A stretch of DNA of 64,000 nt from Oribacterium sp. C9 (GCF_002007235.1 NZ_MUHW01000018.1:19867-83866); one strand, 5' to 3'. Positions 53,715 to 61,957 are shown, numbered from the stretch's first letter. Notes: generated by a model from the sequence alone, not told the origin. Made by a program: numbers and translations.

Positions 53715-54416
53715 ATGTCAGTAGGTAAGAGAATCTATCTCAAAAGAGAAATGCCTGATCACGATATCATGATGCAGTTCAAGGAAATTCCTGCATCTAA
53801 CACAGCAGATTGCATGGGAAGAAACTGTGCGATGAATCCAAGAATTCATCTTATGAGCAGCCCTAAGGATGAGTGCATGGTAGGACCTGCATTTACAGTA
53901 AAGTGCAGAGCCGGTGACAACCTTGCATTACACGCAGCTCTTAACTACTGCCAGGAAGGCGATGTACTTGTAGTATCAAACGAAGAGGATACAACAAGAG
54001 CTCTCATGGGTGAGGTTATGATGACATGGCTCAGATATGAGAAGAAGATCGCAGGAATCGTTCTTGACGGACCTATCAGAGATATCGGTTCAATGGGATC
54101 ATGGGATTTCCCAATCTATGCTACAGGCACAACACCTGGTGGCCCATACAAGGAAGGACCGGGAGAAGTTAATGTTCCTATCGCATGCGGCGGCGTAAGC
54201 GTAAACCCTGGTGATATCATCCTTGCTGATCCGGACGGAGTAATCTGCATCCCACGTAAGGACGCAGCAGTTATCCTTAAGGATGCACAGGAGTTCAAGG
54301 CTAAGGATCAGGCAAAGATCCCTGCAACACTTGAGCACCGTATCAACAGAGACTGGGTTCAGAAGTCACTTGAAGCTAAGGACTTCGAGATCATCGACGA
54401 TGTTTACAGAGCATAA
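53715..54416 (+). CDS. RraA / HMG-aldolase family protein
   Basis: A 233-residue protein of the RraA-like fold. Members include 4-hydroxy-4-methyl-2-oxoglutarate aldolases, which release pyruvate, and RraA, an RNase E inhibitor in gammaproteobacteria. Here the catalytic DGPIRD (118-123) and ALMGEVMM segment (~96-103) are kept, which favours an active metal-dependent aldolase or decarboxylase over RraA. Followed by a dehydrogenase, so a catabolic role is inferred. AAGGAG lies before ATG 53715. Confidence 0.83.
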   Translation: MSVGKRIYLKREMPDHDIMMQFKEIPASNTADCMGRNCAMNPRIHLMSSPKDECMVGPAFTVKCRAGDNLALHAALNYCQEGDVLVVSNEEDTTRALMGEVMMTWLRYEKKIAGIVLDGPIRDIGSMGSWDFPIYATGTTPGGPYKEGPGEVNVPIACGGVSVNPGDIILADPDGVICIPRKDAAVILKDAQEFKAKDQAKIPATLEHRINRDWVQKSLEAKDFEIIDDVYRA

Positions 54417-54448
54417 GCATTGACAAAATCATATTAATAGCGAATGTA

Positions 54449-54496
54449 TCTGAATGATGTATCTTCACAGGAAATAAGCAGACTACATCATTCAGA
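54449..54496 (+). other. 13-bp perfect stem-loop in the RraA-dehydrogenase gap
   Basis: TCTGAATGATGTA (54449-54461) pairs with TACATCATTCAGA (54484-54496) across 22 bases, without a T run. It may stabilise or process the operon mRNA. Confidence 0.65.
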
Positions 54497-54550
54497 ATCA
54501 AATAAATTTGAAATAAAGAGAATAACTATATAAAATTGGAGGAAAACGTC

Positions 54551-55579
54551 ATGGGTTGGAAAGTATTATTACCACAGGAAATCATGGAAGAGGGAAGAGA
54601 GCTTCTTGAGAAGGCCGGACATACAATTATCAAGGGAAGAGGATTCGAGACAGAGGATGTTCTTGCAGATATGAAGGAGCATCAGCCGGATGCAATGATC
54701 GTTCGTATCACTCCTATCACAAGAGAAGTAATCGAGTCAAATCCTAACCTCAAGGTTATCGTTAGACACGGTGCAGGTTTCGACGCTCTCGATGTTAAGG
54801 CTTGCCATGATAACAATGTTCAGGCTCTTTACGCTCCTGTTGCAAACAGCACATCTGTTGCCGAGACAGCTATCATGCTCATCCTTGAGTGCAGCCGTAA
54901 CGTAATCAAGCTCAGAAAGACATGGGTTGACGATTTCTACACAGCAAAGCTTAAGCTTAAGAAGAACACAGTAAACGGTAAGACACTCGGTATCATCGGA
55001 TGCGGAAACATCGGTAGCAGAGTTGCAAAGAGAGCTCTTGCACTTGAGATGAACGTTATCTGTTACGATCCATATAAGCCTGTAAAGGATTTCCCAGAGG
55101 GTGTAGAGGTTACACGTGACCTTGACAGAATCTTCAAGGAGTGTGATTATGTATCGTTACACTGCCCAGCAACATCTGTTACAAAGAACATGGTTAACAT
55201 GGAAAGACTTAAGATGATGAAGCCGGATGCATTCCTTATCAACACAGCACGTGGTGCTATCGTTGTTGAGGAGGATCTCTATGAGGCATGCAAGAACGGT
55301 GTTATCGCCGGCGCAGGTCTCGATGCTATCAGAAAGGAGCCTGTAGATCCTGCTAACCCACTTCTTACTCTTGATAATGTCATCATCTATCCACATATCG
55401 GTGGCAACACAGTTGAGGCTGCTCACAGAGCATCATACTTCTCAGCTATGGGTGTAAATGAGGTTTATGAAGGAAAGACTCCTACATGGCCGATCAATGA
55501 TGTTGACTATGAGACAGCAAAGACATATGATGATACTTTCGTACCTGATAAAAAGAAGGCAGGAATGTTTGATTTCTAA
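54551..55579 (+). CDS. D-2-hydroxyacid dehydrogenase (SerA-like)
   Basis: A 342-residue NAD-dependent dehydrogenase of the D-isomer-specific 2-hydroxyacid family. The catalytic triad is visible: Arg234 (NTARGA), Glu263 (RKEPVDP) and His282 (PHIGGNT). The Rossmann site is GIIGCGNIG (147-155). It lacks the C-terminal ACT regulatory domain of serine-making SerA, so a catabolic role on a hydroxy acid is more likely. GGAGG precedes ATG 54551, which is preferred over TTG 54536. In one operon with the RraA-like gene. Confidence 0.88.
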   Translation: MGWKVLLPQEIMEEGRELLEKAGHTIIKGRGFETEDVLADMKEHQPDAMIVRITPITREVIESNPNLKVIVRHGAGFDALDVKACHDNNVQALYAPVANSTSVAETAIMLILECSRNVIKLRKTWVDDFYTAKLKLKKNTVNGKTLGIIGCGNIGSRVAKRALALEMNVICYDPYKPVKDFPEGVEVTRDLDRIFKECDYVSLHCPATSVTKNMVNMERLKMMKPDAFLINTARGAIVVEEDLYEACKNGVIAGAGLDAIRKEPVDPANPLLTLDNVIIYPHIGGNTVEAAHRASYFSAMGVNEVYEGKTPTWPINDVDYETAKTYDDTFVPDKKKAGMFDF

Positions 55580-55599
55580 TCATCATTAAAGTAATAAGT

Positions 55600-55709
55600 A
55601 ACAACATATCCGTTCCCCCTATAATTCGGATATGTTGTTAGTATAAGGAGTTTCCTCCGATTAATTCGACTTTTTGTCACAGTAAGCAGCAGATTCTGTG
55701 GCAAAAAGT
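55600..55709 (+). other. Two consecutive stem-loops after the dehydrogenase gene
   Basis: AACAACATATCCG pairs perfectly with CGGATATGTTGTT (55600-55639). ACTTTTTGTCACAG pairs with CTGTGGCAAAAAGT (55669-55709, one G-U). The second is followed by TCTTTTG and may act as the terminator. Together with the repeat at 55723 this fills most of the 290-base gap. Confidence 0.6.
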
Positions 55710-55722
55710 TCTTTTGATATAT

Positions 55723-55783
55723 GTGTCATAGTTCCAACTATCATTTGTGTGCATGGATAAGCGGTAGCTGGAATTTATGATAC
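55723..55783 (+). repeat. Intergenic inverted-repeat element, copy 3
   Basis: A 61-bp imperfect hairpin, ends GTGTCATAGTTCCA and TGGAATTTATGATAC. It shares CTATC-TTTGTGT and GCGGTAG blocks with the copy at 18857, has many G-U-type pairs, and lies before the GltS-like gene. A small hairpin GGGACG/CGTTCC (55811-55833) follows. Confidence 0.7.
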
Positions 55784-55869
55784 TCCCGATAGTTTATGAA
55801 TTATGGGTGGGACGCCTGAGAGATACGTTCCTATATCTGCAAATTTCAAAAAATTAATGAGGTATCGTC

Positions 55870-57189
55870 GTGACACTGTCAGAATTCAAAAATGATCTTA
55901 TGATCATGTCGCTTTTTATGCTTATAGGCTTCTTTATCCGGGAGAGAGTGAAAATATTCCAGAAGCTGTTTTTTCCAACCTCACTTATAGGTGGACTTAT
56001 CCTTCTTATATTGGGGCATCAATGTCTGAATATCATAGAAGTTCCTGAAAGCTACAGTGGCCTACCGGGAGTACTCATTGACATCATCCTTGCTGCTATG
56101 GTCTTCGGCGTAAGCATCGGAAAGGAAAGAGTAAAGGGATACCTTGAATACTCCTTCATAACCATGACTGCATACGGGTTACAGATGGGGGTAGGTGTAC
56201 TGCTTGGTTTTCTGCTTAAAAACATCTGGACAGGACTTCCGGAAGGCTGGGGCGTCATGGGTGTTTTTGCATTCCACGGGGGACACGGCACAGCAGCCGC
56301 TGCGGGAACACAGTTTGAGACGCTCGGTATAGACGGAGCTCTTTCCATCGGAGCAGTACTTTCTACATTCGGTCTCATCATAGCTATGACTGGAGGAATG
56401 ATACTTGTAAATATAGGTATCAGAAAAGGATGGGGAAGCTATGTAAAGGAGCCCGGTAAACAGCCTAACTATATTTACCATGGAAAGCTTCCTGAAGAAA
56501 AACGTTCACCTATAGGAAGAACAGTTGTATCCTCCATAAGCATTAACCATCTCGCTCTTCAGTTCGCCTGGCTTCTTCTTTCAGTTTTTATCGGTAAGAA
56601 TCTCTTTAAGTTCCTCGGTACTTACATCGAGCTTTTCAAGAGTATGCCAAGTGTGCTTCATGGAATCGTAGGCGGTATCATAGTATGGTTCGTTCTTGTG
56701 AAGCTGAAACTTGATTATCTTGCGGATATAAAGGCACTTAAGCAGATCGCAGGATTCATGCTTGAGATCGTTGTTTTTTCAGCCATGGCTACTCTTAACC
56801 TGAAGCTGGTAGGAACCTATATCGTTCCGCTCCTTATTTACACTCTGGTTCTCAGCCTGGTGTCTATACTTGTTATACTCTTCCTGTCAAAGCTTTTCTT
56901 CAGGGAAGAGTGGTTTGAGAAATGCTGTATGGCTGTAGGTGCTGCCACAGGTAATACATCAACCGGACTTGCTCTCGTAAGAGCTGTGGATCCGGACACA
57001 AAATCAGAGGCAGGTGATACTCACGGAATGTACTCTACCATCATGTCATGGAAGGATGTTTTCGTAGGTCTCGCTCCTATGTGGATCGCTGCCAATGCAG
57101 TTACCGGAACCTATATCGTTGCGGGTGTAGGTCTCGGAATCGCTGTAGTATCAGCCGTACTGGCATATATATTCAGAGAGAAGAAGTGA
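55870..57189 (+). CDS. GltS-like sodium/carboxylate symporter
   Basis: A 439-residue membrane protein with 10-12 hydrophobic segments, related to the sodium:glutamate symporter (GltS). Marks: VFAFHGGHGTAAAAGTQFE and GAATGNTSTGLALVRA, the two re-entrant pore loops. Substrate is inferred to be an acidic or hydroxy-acid compound because of its place between the dehydrogenase and amidohydrolase. GTG 55870 behind GAGGT is the start. Ends at two terminator-like hairpins. Confidence 0.85.
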   Translation: MTLSEFKNDLMIMSLFMLIGFFIRERVKIFQKLFFPTSLIGGLILLILGHQCLNIIEVPESYSGLPGVLIDIILAAMVFGVSIGKERVKGYLEYSFITMTAYGLQMGVGVLLGFLLKNIWTGLPEGWGVMGVFAFHGGHGTAAAAGTQFETLGIDGALSIGAVLSTFGLIIAMTGGMILVNIGIRKGWGSYVKEPGKQPNYIYHGKLPEEKRSPIGRTVVSSISINHLALQFAWLLLSVFIGKNLFKFLGTYIELFKSMPSVLHGIVGGIIVWFVLVKLKLDYLADIKALKQIAGFMLEIVVFSAMATLNLKLVGTYIVPLLIYTLVLSLVSILVILFLSKLFFREEWFEKCCMAVGAATGNTSTGLALVRAVDPDTKSEAGDTHGMYSTIMSWKDVFVGLAPMWIAANAVTGTYIVAGVGLGIAVVSAVLAYIFREKK

Positions 57190-57271
57190 AGATAAGCTGT
57201 GAAGAATACAGCATAAAAGAAATCTTCAAAAGCTATTTAAGATAAATAAATGAGATAGAGTGGTAGATCTG

Positions 57272-57310
57272 AAAATCCCTGAGAGAATGGCTCTCGGGGA
57301 TTTGATTTTA
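57272..57310 (+). terminator. Terminator after the GltS-like gene
   Basis: AAATCCC-GAGAG arm pairs with CTCTC-GGGGATTT, followed by GATTTTA. The gap to 57498 also contains a second hairpin. Confidence 0.75.
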
Positions 57311-57380
57311 TGTTTAAAGTTCAGGCAGTAATGTGCCAATTGGGACTTTTGGACTTGTAAATCATGATGGTAAACTAAAG

Positions 57381-57428
57381 AAAGACAGAGGCTCTTCGGG
57401 ATGATGCCGAAGAGCCTCTGTCTTGTCT
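57381..57428. terminator. Bidirectional terminator between converging genes
   Basis: AAGACAGAGGCTCTTCGG pairs perfectly with CCGAAGAGCCTCTGTCTT around seven bases. It is T-rich on both sides and serves the GltS-like gene and the amidohydrolase gene. Nothing else is seen in 57190-57498. Confidence 0.85.
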
Positions 57429-57498
57429 TATGTTGCAAAAATATCTGATCGTCTTGTTTAAAATGGCATCCGCATTTTTGAAGAAATGCGGATAAAAT

Positions 57499-58638
57499 TT
57501 AGAATGTCACATCTCTGTGAACCATCTCACCATCCTTGATGGTAAGAACATTCTGATATACAAGGTTGCCTGTTACTGTCCTTTGATCAGGATTTCCGAA
57601 TGGACGGTCTCCAAAGACGTTTTCCTTCTCAACAGGTCTGAATACTGCGATGTCAGCCGGATGACCAACTGTAAGTGAACCTATCTTATCAAGCATTCCC
57701 ATGTGCTTTGCAGGATTTACTGTAGCCATCTTTATGGCATCCTTGAGACTTATGCCAAGTGCTGTGTACTTGGAGATCTGCATAGCCATGTTGAAGGAAG
57801 TAGGACGTAAGTGCATGCTAAGATGTGTGAGATCTGTAGCGATGAAATCAGGAAGGAAGCCCTGGGCGATAGCAGTCTCAGCGACATCCAGTCCGAAATG
57901 CTCACGTGCATCTGCAGCTTCGAAGAGAATACCTCTTTCTCTTGCCTTGAATGCTGCATCAAGAACCTTACCATCACTTACGAGGTTTGAACCCTTGTTC
58001 ATATACATGTGAGTAAGAACATCACCCGGTCTAAGAAGCTCAACGAGCTCTGAGAATTCACCTGCCGGGTCTGTTGAATGGACCATGATGGAAACACCGA
58101 GCTTTTCGGCGATGCTGATGGTCTTCTTAAGAGGCTCAAAGCCCATGTCCTTTACGATGAACTTACTTGTTCTTATCTTAAGGCCCAGAAGCTCGTCACC
58201 GTATTTATCGAAGCAATCCATGATCTTTGCTTCACTGATGTGATCAGGAGCGATGTCCTCAGGTGTAGGCAGTGATGCAAGACCTGTGGTGCAGACATTA
58301 AGATATGCCTTTACACGAACTTTCTCGAGATCAAGATAAGGTCTGTACATATGATATGTAGCAGGTCCGCTTGATCCGGCATCAACTACTGTAGTAACAC
58401 CGGCACCGAAGCATGCTGATGCAGCTGGAAGACCGATGTTTGCAAGAGGCCAGATGTGTGCGTGGTGATCAACGAGTCCGGGAGTAACGATGCATCCTGA
58501 AGCATCAACTGTGTTGTAGTCATACTCAGGAAGATCTTTTCCGATCTTTTCGATATGTGATCCGTCCACCAGTACGTCGGTAACTTCATCAATATCGTTC
58601 AGTGGATCTATAACATGACCGTTTTTGATAAGTATCAT
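57499..58638 (-). CDS. Amidohydrolase/deacetylase family metalloenzyme
   Basis: A 379-residue TIM-barrel amidohydrolase. Metal ligands: HxH (His59, His61) in VDHHAHIWP, carboxylated Lys154 in GLKIRTS, His187 (VHSTDP), His210 (LTHMYM) and Asp269 (ATDLTH). These fit the subgroup that includes N-acyl amino acid deacetylases and dihydroorotase relatives, hydrolysing an amide or ester bond in a small acid. The substrate is not readable. It faces the DASS transporter divergently across a region holding the 38-bp operator. AAAGGA precedes the ATG. Confidence 0.85.
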   Translation of the reverse strand: MILIKNGHVIDPLNDIDEVTDVLVDGSHIEKIGKDLPEYDYNTVDASGCIVTPGLVDHHAHIWPLANIGLPAASACFGAGVTTVVDAGSSGPATYHMYRPYLDLEKVRVKAYLNVCTTGLASLPTPEDIAPDHISEAKIMDCFDKYGDELLGLKIRTSKFIVKDMGFEPLKKTISIAEKLGVSIMVHSTDPAGEFSELVELLRPGDVLTHMYMNKGSNLVSDGKVLDAAFKARERGILFEAADAREHFGLDVAETAIAQGFLPDFIATDLTHLSMHLRPTSFNMAMQISKYTALGISLKDAIKMATVNPAKHMGMLDKIGSLTVGHPADIAVFRPVEKENVFGDRPFGNPDQRTVTGNLVYQNVLTIKDGEMVHRDVTF

Positions 58639-58807
58639 AATTTCTGATCCTTTCTTATATTAAATTTGTAATTATATCAATGATAAATAACCATAATAAC
58701 AAATTCAAACAGCATATTCTTGTCAATACTACAAAATGATTTTGTGATTAAGTCTGAGCTTAGACATTGGCATAAATATGTGTAAATATGGCGGGTAACA
58801 AACTTTT

Positions 58808-58845
58808 TTTGTTAAGAACACAAAAATGCACTGTTTCACTTTGTT
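58808..58845. promoter_or_regulatory. Candidate LysR operator, site 2
   Basis: A 38-bp block 34/38 identical to 53540-53577, with the same TTTGTTA start and CACTGTTTCACTTTGTT end, and 25/26 identity over the second half. It ends 50 bases before the DASS transporter start and lies 170 bases from the amidohydrolase start. It probably joins these genes to the LysR regulon. Confidence 0.75.
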
Positions 58846-58894
58846 GATTTATTGCATTAAAATTTGCACATAACAAACACGTAAGGAGAGACAA

Positions 58895-60307
58895 ATGAAA
58901 AAAGGTCAATTGTTCAAAATCATTTTGATAGCACTTGTAACATTAGTGCTGTGGAACCTTCCGGTTCCAGAAGGTCTTGAAGTAGACACATGGCACCTGG
59001 TTGCTCTGTACATCGGAATGCTGGTTGGTCTCGTAACCACACCATTCCCTGCACCTGTAGTTGCCATGATCATGGTGGGTCTTGCTTCAGTCTTCTATAA
59101 CAAATCTGTACTTTTCAAGGGTTACGGAAACGGAATGACATGGTTCATCTGTGAAGTTACCATCGTATGTACAGCATTTATCAAGACAGGTCTTGGTAGA
59201 AGAATCGCTTACAACCTGTTAAAGAGAAGCGGTAAGTCAACATTAGGCTTAGGTTACATGCTTGTCCTCACAGACTTCATCCTGAGTCCTGCAACCGGTT
59301 CAAACTCTTCAAGAACAAGTATCATTTACCCTATCTTCCAGAGTATCGCAGAGGGTGCAGGTTCATATCCTGATAAGGAGCCAAAGAAGCTCGGTGCATA
59401 TCTTTCAGCACTTATGTACGCAAGCTCACAGGGAACATCAGCTCTCTTCCTTACAGGTATGGCAACAAACGCCATCACAGTATCCCTTGCATCTGAGATG
59501 CTTGGAATCAACATCAGCTGGGGACAGTGGTTTGCAGCTTCTGTAGTTCCTGTAGGTCTTTTCCTTCTTGCAGCACCATTCGTAATTTACAAGGTCCTTC
59601 CACCAACACTTAAGACTCTTGATGAGGTTAAGCCTCTTGCAGAGCAGGGTCTCAAGGATCTCGGACCTATGACAGGAAAAGAGAAGAGACTTCTCGTATT
59701 TTTCATTCTTGCTGTCCTTGGATGGATGCTTGGATCAAAGATTCCGGGTGTTGATCTCGGAATGCAGCCTGTAGGTTTCGTATTCCTTTCACTTGTACTT
59801 CTTTTCGGTGTTCTCGACTGGAACGATGTAGCAGGCGCTAAGGGTGCATGGAACATCTTCATCTGGTACGGTGCTTTCTACGGTCTCGCTAATGCACTTG
59901 CAGATGCAGGTTTCTATACATGGCTCGCTGAGAAGCTCGGAAGCGTAATGAACCTTACATCAGTAAACGGTATGGTAGTAGCTATCATTCTTGTAGTCGT
60001 AAGCCTTGCAGTAAGATACTTCTTCGTATCAAACAGTGCATTCGTTGCTTCCTTCTACCCGGTTCTTTACTCACTTCTCGCTACAACAGGTGCAAACGCA
60101 ATGATGGTAGTTCTTCTTCTTTCATTCCTTTCACCTATCGGAGCACTTCTTACTCACTACGGAAATGGTGCCGGTCTTATTTCCTTCGCACCTGGCTATG
60201 TATCACAGGGTGAGTTCTGGAAGGTTGGAACAGTTATGGTTCTTGTTGGAACACTTATCATGTTCTGCATCGGTATCCCATACTGGGCACTTATCGGAAT
60301 GATCTGA
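58895..60307 (+). CDS. DASS (SLC13) family anion transporter
   Basis: A 470-residue membrane protein of the divalent anion:sodium symporter family (CitT/SdcS branch) with about 12 hydrophobic segments. The two SNT-type substrate motifs are seen as SNSSRTSIIYP (~136) and SNSAFVASFYP (~380). Carries dicarboxylates or related anions, coupled to sodium or by exchange. Immediately regulated, by inference, from the LysR site 50 bases upstream. AAGGAGAG precedes ATG 58895. Confidence 0.88.
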   Translation: MKKGQLFKIILIALVTLVLWNLPVPEGLEVDTWHLVALYIGMLVGLVTTPFPAPVVAMIMVGLASVFYNKSVLFKGYGNGMTWFICEVTIVCTAFIKTGLGRRIAYNLLKRSGKSTLGLGYMLVLTDFILSPATGSNSSRTSIIYPIFQSIAEGAGSYPDKEPKKLGAYLSALMYASSQGTSALFLTGMATNAITVSLASEMLGINISWGQWFAASVVPVGLFLLAAPFVIYKVLPPTLKTLDEVKPLAEQGLKDLGPMTGKEKRLLVFFILAVLGWMLGSKIPGVDLGMQPVGFVFLSLVLLFGVLDWNDVAGAKGAWNIFIWYGAFYGLANALADAGFYTWLAEKLGSVMNLTSVNGMVVAIILVVVSLAVRYFFVSNSAFVASFYPVLYSLLATTGANAMMVVLLLSFLSPIGALLTHYGNGAGLISFAPGYVSQGEFWKVGTVMVLVGTLIMFCIGIPYWALIGMI

Positions 60308-60312
60308 TATAA

Positions 60313-60372
60313 GTGTCATAAGTCTTCCTCCACTTGTGCTTGCACAAAAGTGGAGGATAGACTTCATGACAC
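60313..60372 (+). repeat. Intergenic inverted-repeat element, copy 4
   Basis: A 60-bp hairpin, the best paired of the family: ends GTGTCATAAGTC and GACTTCATGACAC, arms CCTCCACTT and AAGTGGAGG, loop region GTGCTTGCAC. It begins 5 bases after the DASS transporter stop and may also act in mRNA 3'-end stability. Confidence 0.8.
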
Positions 60373-60374
60373 GC

Positions 60375-60460
60375 CCCACATGGAGCACGTAAGGACGATT
60401 TATCGGCCTGGGAGTGCGGAATGTGGGAGGAACGCGTGAGCGCGTAGCGCGTAGCGTTCC
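60375..60460 (+). other. GC-rich hairpins downstream of repeat copy 4
   Basis: CCCACAT (60375-60381) pairs with ATGTGGG (60421-60427). GGAACGC (60429-60435) pairs with GCGTTCC (60454-60460), enclosing a tandem GCGTAGC duplicate. A smaller hairpin of the second type follows copy 3 at 55811-55833, so the two could be composite elements. Confidence 0.5.
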
Positions 60461-60505
60461 AATATCAAAAGTATATTAAAACTGATTATCCATTTTATAA
60501 GTTTG

Positions 60506-60537
60506 CTCACAGCGGAGAGATCTGCTGTGAGTTTTTT
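60506..60537 (+). terminator. Intrinsic terminator
   Basis: CTCACAGC pairs with GCTGTGAG across 10 bases, then TTTTTT. Ends the DASS transcript. Confidence 0.88.
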
Positions 60538-60626
60538 AATTCAATAAAAATCAGCACAAAAAAAATAAAGCGGAAATAATGAAATTAAGTAATTATACAA
60601 AATTTGGGAACAATGTCTAAACTCTG

Positions 60627-60655
60627 TTGACGATGCAGTTTTTAAGCATTATACT
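60627..60655 (+). promoter_or_regulatory. Promoter of the riboswitch and CaCA antiporter
   Basis: TTGACG (60627-60632), 17-base spacer, TATACT (60650-60655). The predicted start is at about 60662, the first base of the riboswitch. Confidence 0.78.
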
Positions 60656-60662
60656 CTCATAC

Positions 60663-60785
60663 AAGTTTAAGGGAGTAGCTTCCACCATAGGTGTTGCATA
60701 TTTCGTCAGTACGGGACTTGTTCCCCGGAATATGTTGTAAAAAGCGAGACTTTTACTGCATAAGGCAGTAGGAGTCTCGCTTTTT
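60663..60785 (+). ncRNA. yybP-ykoY (manganese) riboswitch with antitermination platform
   Basis: The conserved parts are present: AAGGGAGTAGC near the 5' end (60669-60679), CATATTTCGTCAGTACGGG (60697-60715), and CCCCGGAATATG. The closing 3' strand is AAGCGAGACTTTT. That last strand also forms the 5' arm of a terminator, AAAGCGAGAC with GTCTCGCTTT and TTTTT (60741-60785). Ligand binding should keep the arm in the aptamer and so permit transcription. The class is known to sense Mn2+. Confidence 0.85.
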
Positions 60786-60820
60786 GAGCTCCTCATTTTT
60801 CAAATTATCGGAGGTATGTA

Positions 60821-61798
60821 ATGTTAGTACTGTACATCTTATTTCTTGCATTGGGAATGTTTGCACTTATCAAGGGAGCTGACATGTTCGTTAGCGGCAG
60901 CTCTTCAATCGCAGCGATCTTTCATGTTCCGAGTCTCATCATCGGACTCACCATCGTGGCTCTCGGCACCAGCGCACCTGAGCTTGCAGTAAGTACATCA
61001 GCATCACTTCAGGGTTCCAATGAGATAGCCATAAGCAATGTTGTTGGCTCAAACTTCTTCAACCTACTTGCGATCCTTGGAATATGTGCAGTTATGAAGC
61101 CTATGGCGGTTGACAATGCCGTAATTAAGAGAGATATACCTTTCTCCATAATCGTTACCATCATAGCTCTTATGGCAAGCTGCGGTCCTATCCTCATGAG
61201 CGGAGGCTTCTTAAATATTGATGTGGCACAGCATGCAGGTGTAGTGACAAGACCTGTTGGTATCCTTTTGGTACTTCTTCTCATAGGATATATAGCAACC
61301 CTTGTAATTGCTGCACGAAACAGTAAGGAAGAAGCTGAGGACGTTCCTCAGTACAGTGTTCTTAAGTCAGTGGTTATGATACTTGCAGGACTCGGTATAA
61401 TCATCGCCGGGGGACAGGTTGTGGTTTACTGCGCAAAGGAGATCGCAAGAGCTGCTGGAATGACAGAGACTCTCATCGGTCTTACAGTAGTTGCCTTCGG
61501 AACCTCACTTCCTGAGCTGGTTACATCCATCGTGGCCATAAAAAAGCAGGAAGCTTCCATGGCTATAGGAAATACCATTGGCTCCAACATCTTCAATATC
61601 CTTTTTATACTTGGACTTTCAGCTACCATCAATCCTGTGGAGGTAAACATCGCATCCTGCATCGACATGATAATACTCGTAGTTGTGACTCTCATTGCAC
61701 TTGTTTTCTCAATCAGCAACAGAAGGATCTCAAGAGTTGAAGGCGGTCTCATGCTTGCCATGTACTTCGCAGATATGGCATATGCAATCGTTAGATAA
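60821..61798 (+). CDS. CaCA family cation antiporter (YrbG-like)
   Basis: A 325-residue membrane protein with 10 hydrophobic segments in two inverted repeats. Each half has the alpha-repeat motif: GLTIVALGTSAPE (42-54) and, in the second, GLTVVAFGTSLPE, each followed by GSNFFN or GSNIFN. Members exchange Ca2+ for Na+ or H+. Since a Mn2+ riboswitch precedes it, Mn2+ export is a stronger guess than Ca2+ here. ATG 60821 follows CGGAGG. Confidence 0.9.
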   Translation: MLVLYILFLALGMFALIKGADMFVSGSSSIAAIFHVPSLIIGLTIVALGTSAPELAVSTSASLQGSNEIAISNVVGSNFFNLLAILGICAVMKPMAVDNAVIKRDIPFSIIVTIIALMASCGPILMSGGFLNIDVAQHAGVVTRPVGILLVLLLIGYIATLVIAARNSKEEAEDVPQYSVLKSVVMILAGLGIIIAGGQVVVYCAKEIARAAGMTETLIGLTVVAFGTSLPELVTSIVAIKKQEASMAIGNTIGSNIFNILFILGLSATINPVEVNIASCIDMIILVVVTLIALVFSISNRRISRVEGGLMLAMYFADMAYAIVR

Positions 61799-61810
61799 AG
61801 TTGAATGATA

Positions 61811-61857
61811 AAAAAATCGGCAGTACCTGTAAATTAAGGTGCTGCCGATTTTTTTTG
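61811..61857. terminator. Bidirectional terminator between CaCA and yggS
   Basis: AAAAATCGGCAGTACCT pairs with AGGTGCTGCCGATTTTT (one G-U) and long T runs stand on both strands. Confidence 0.9.
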
Positions 61858-61957
61858 TATATAGTTAAATAGTAGATATAGTAAAAATAAAAAGTTCTAA
61901 GAAGCCCTACCGGATGGGTGTACTGAGTATTTCGTGTATTAGACGAAATAATAATGT

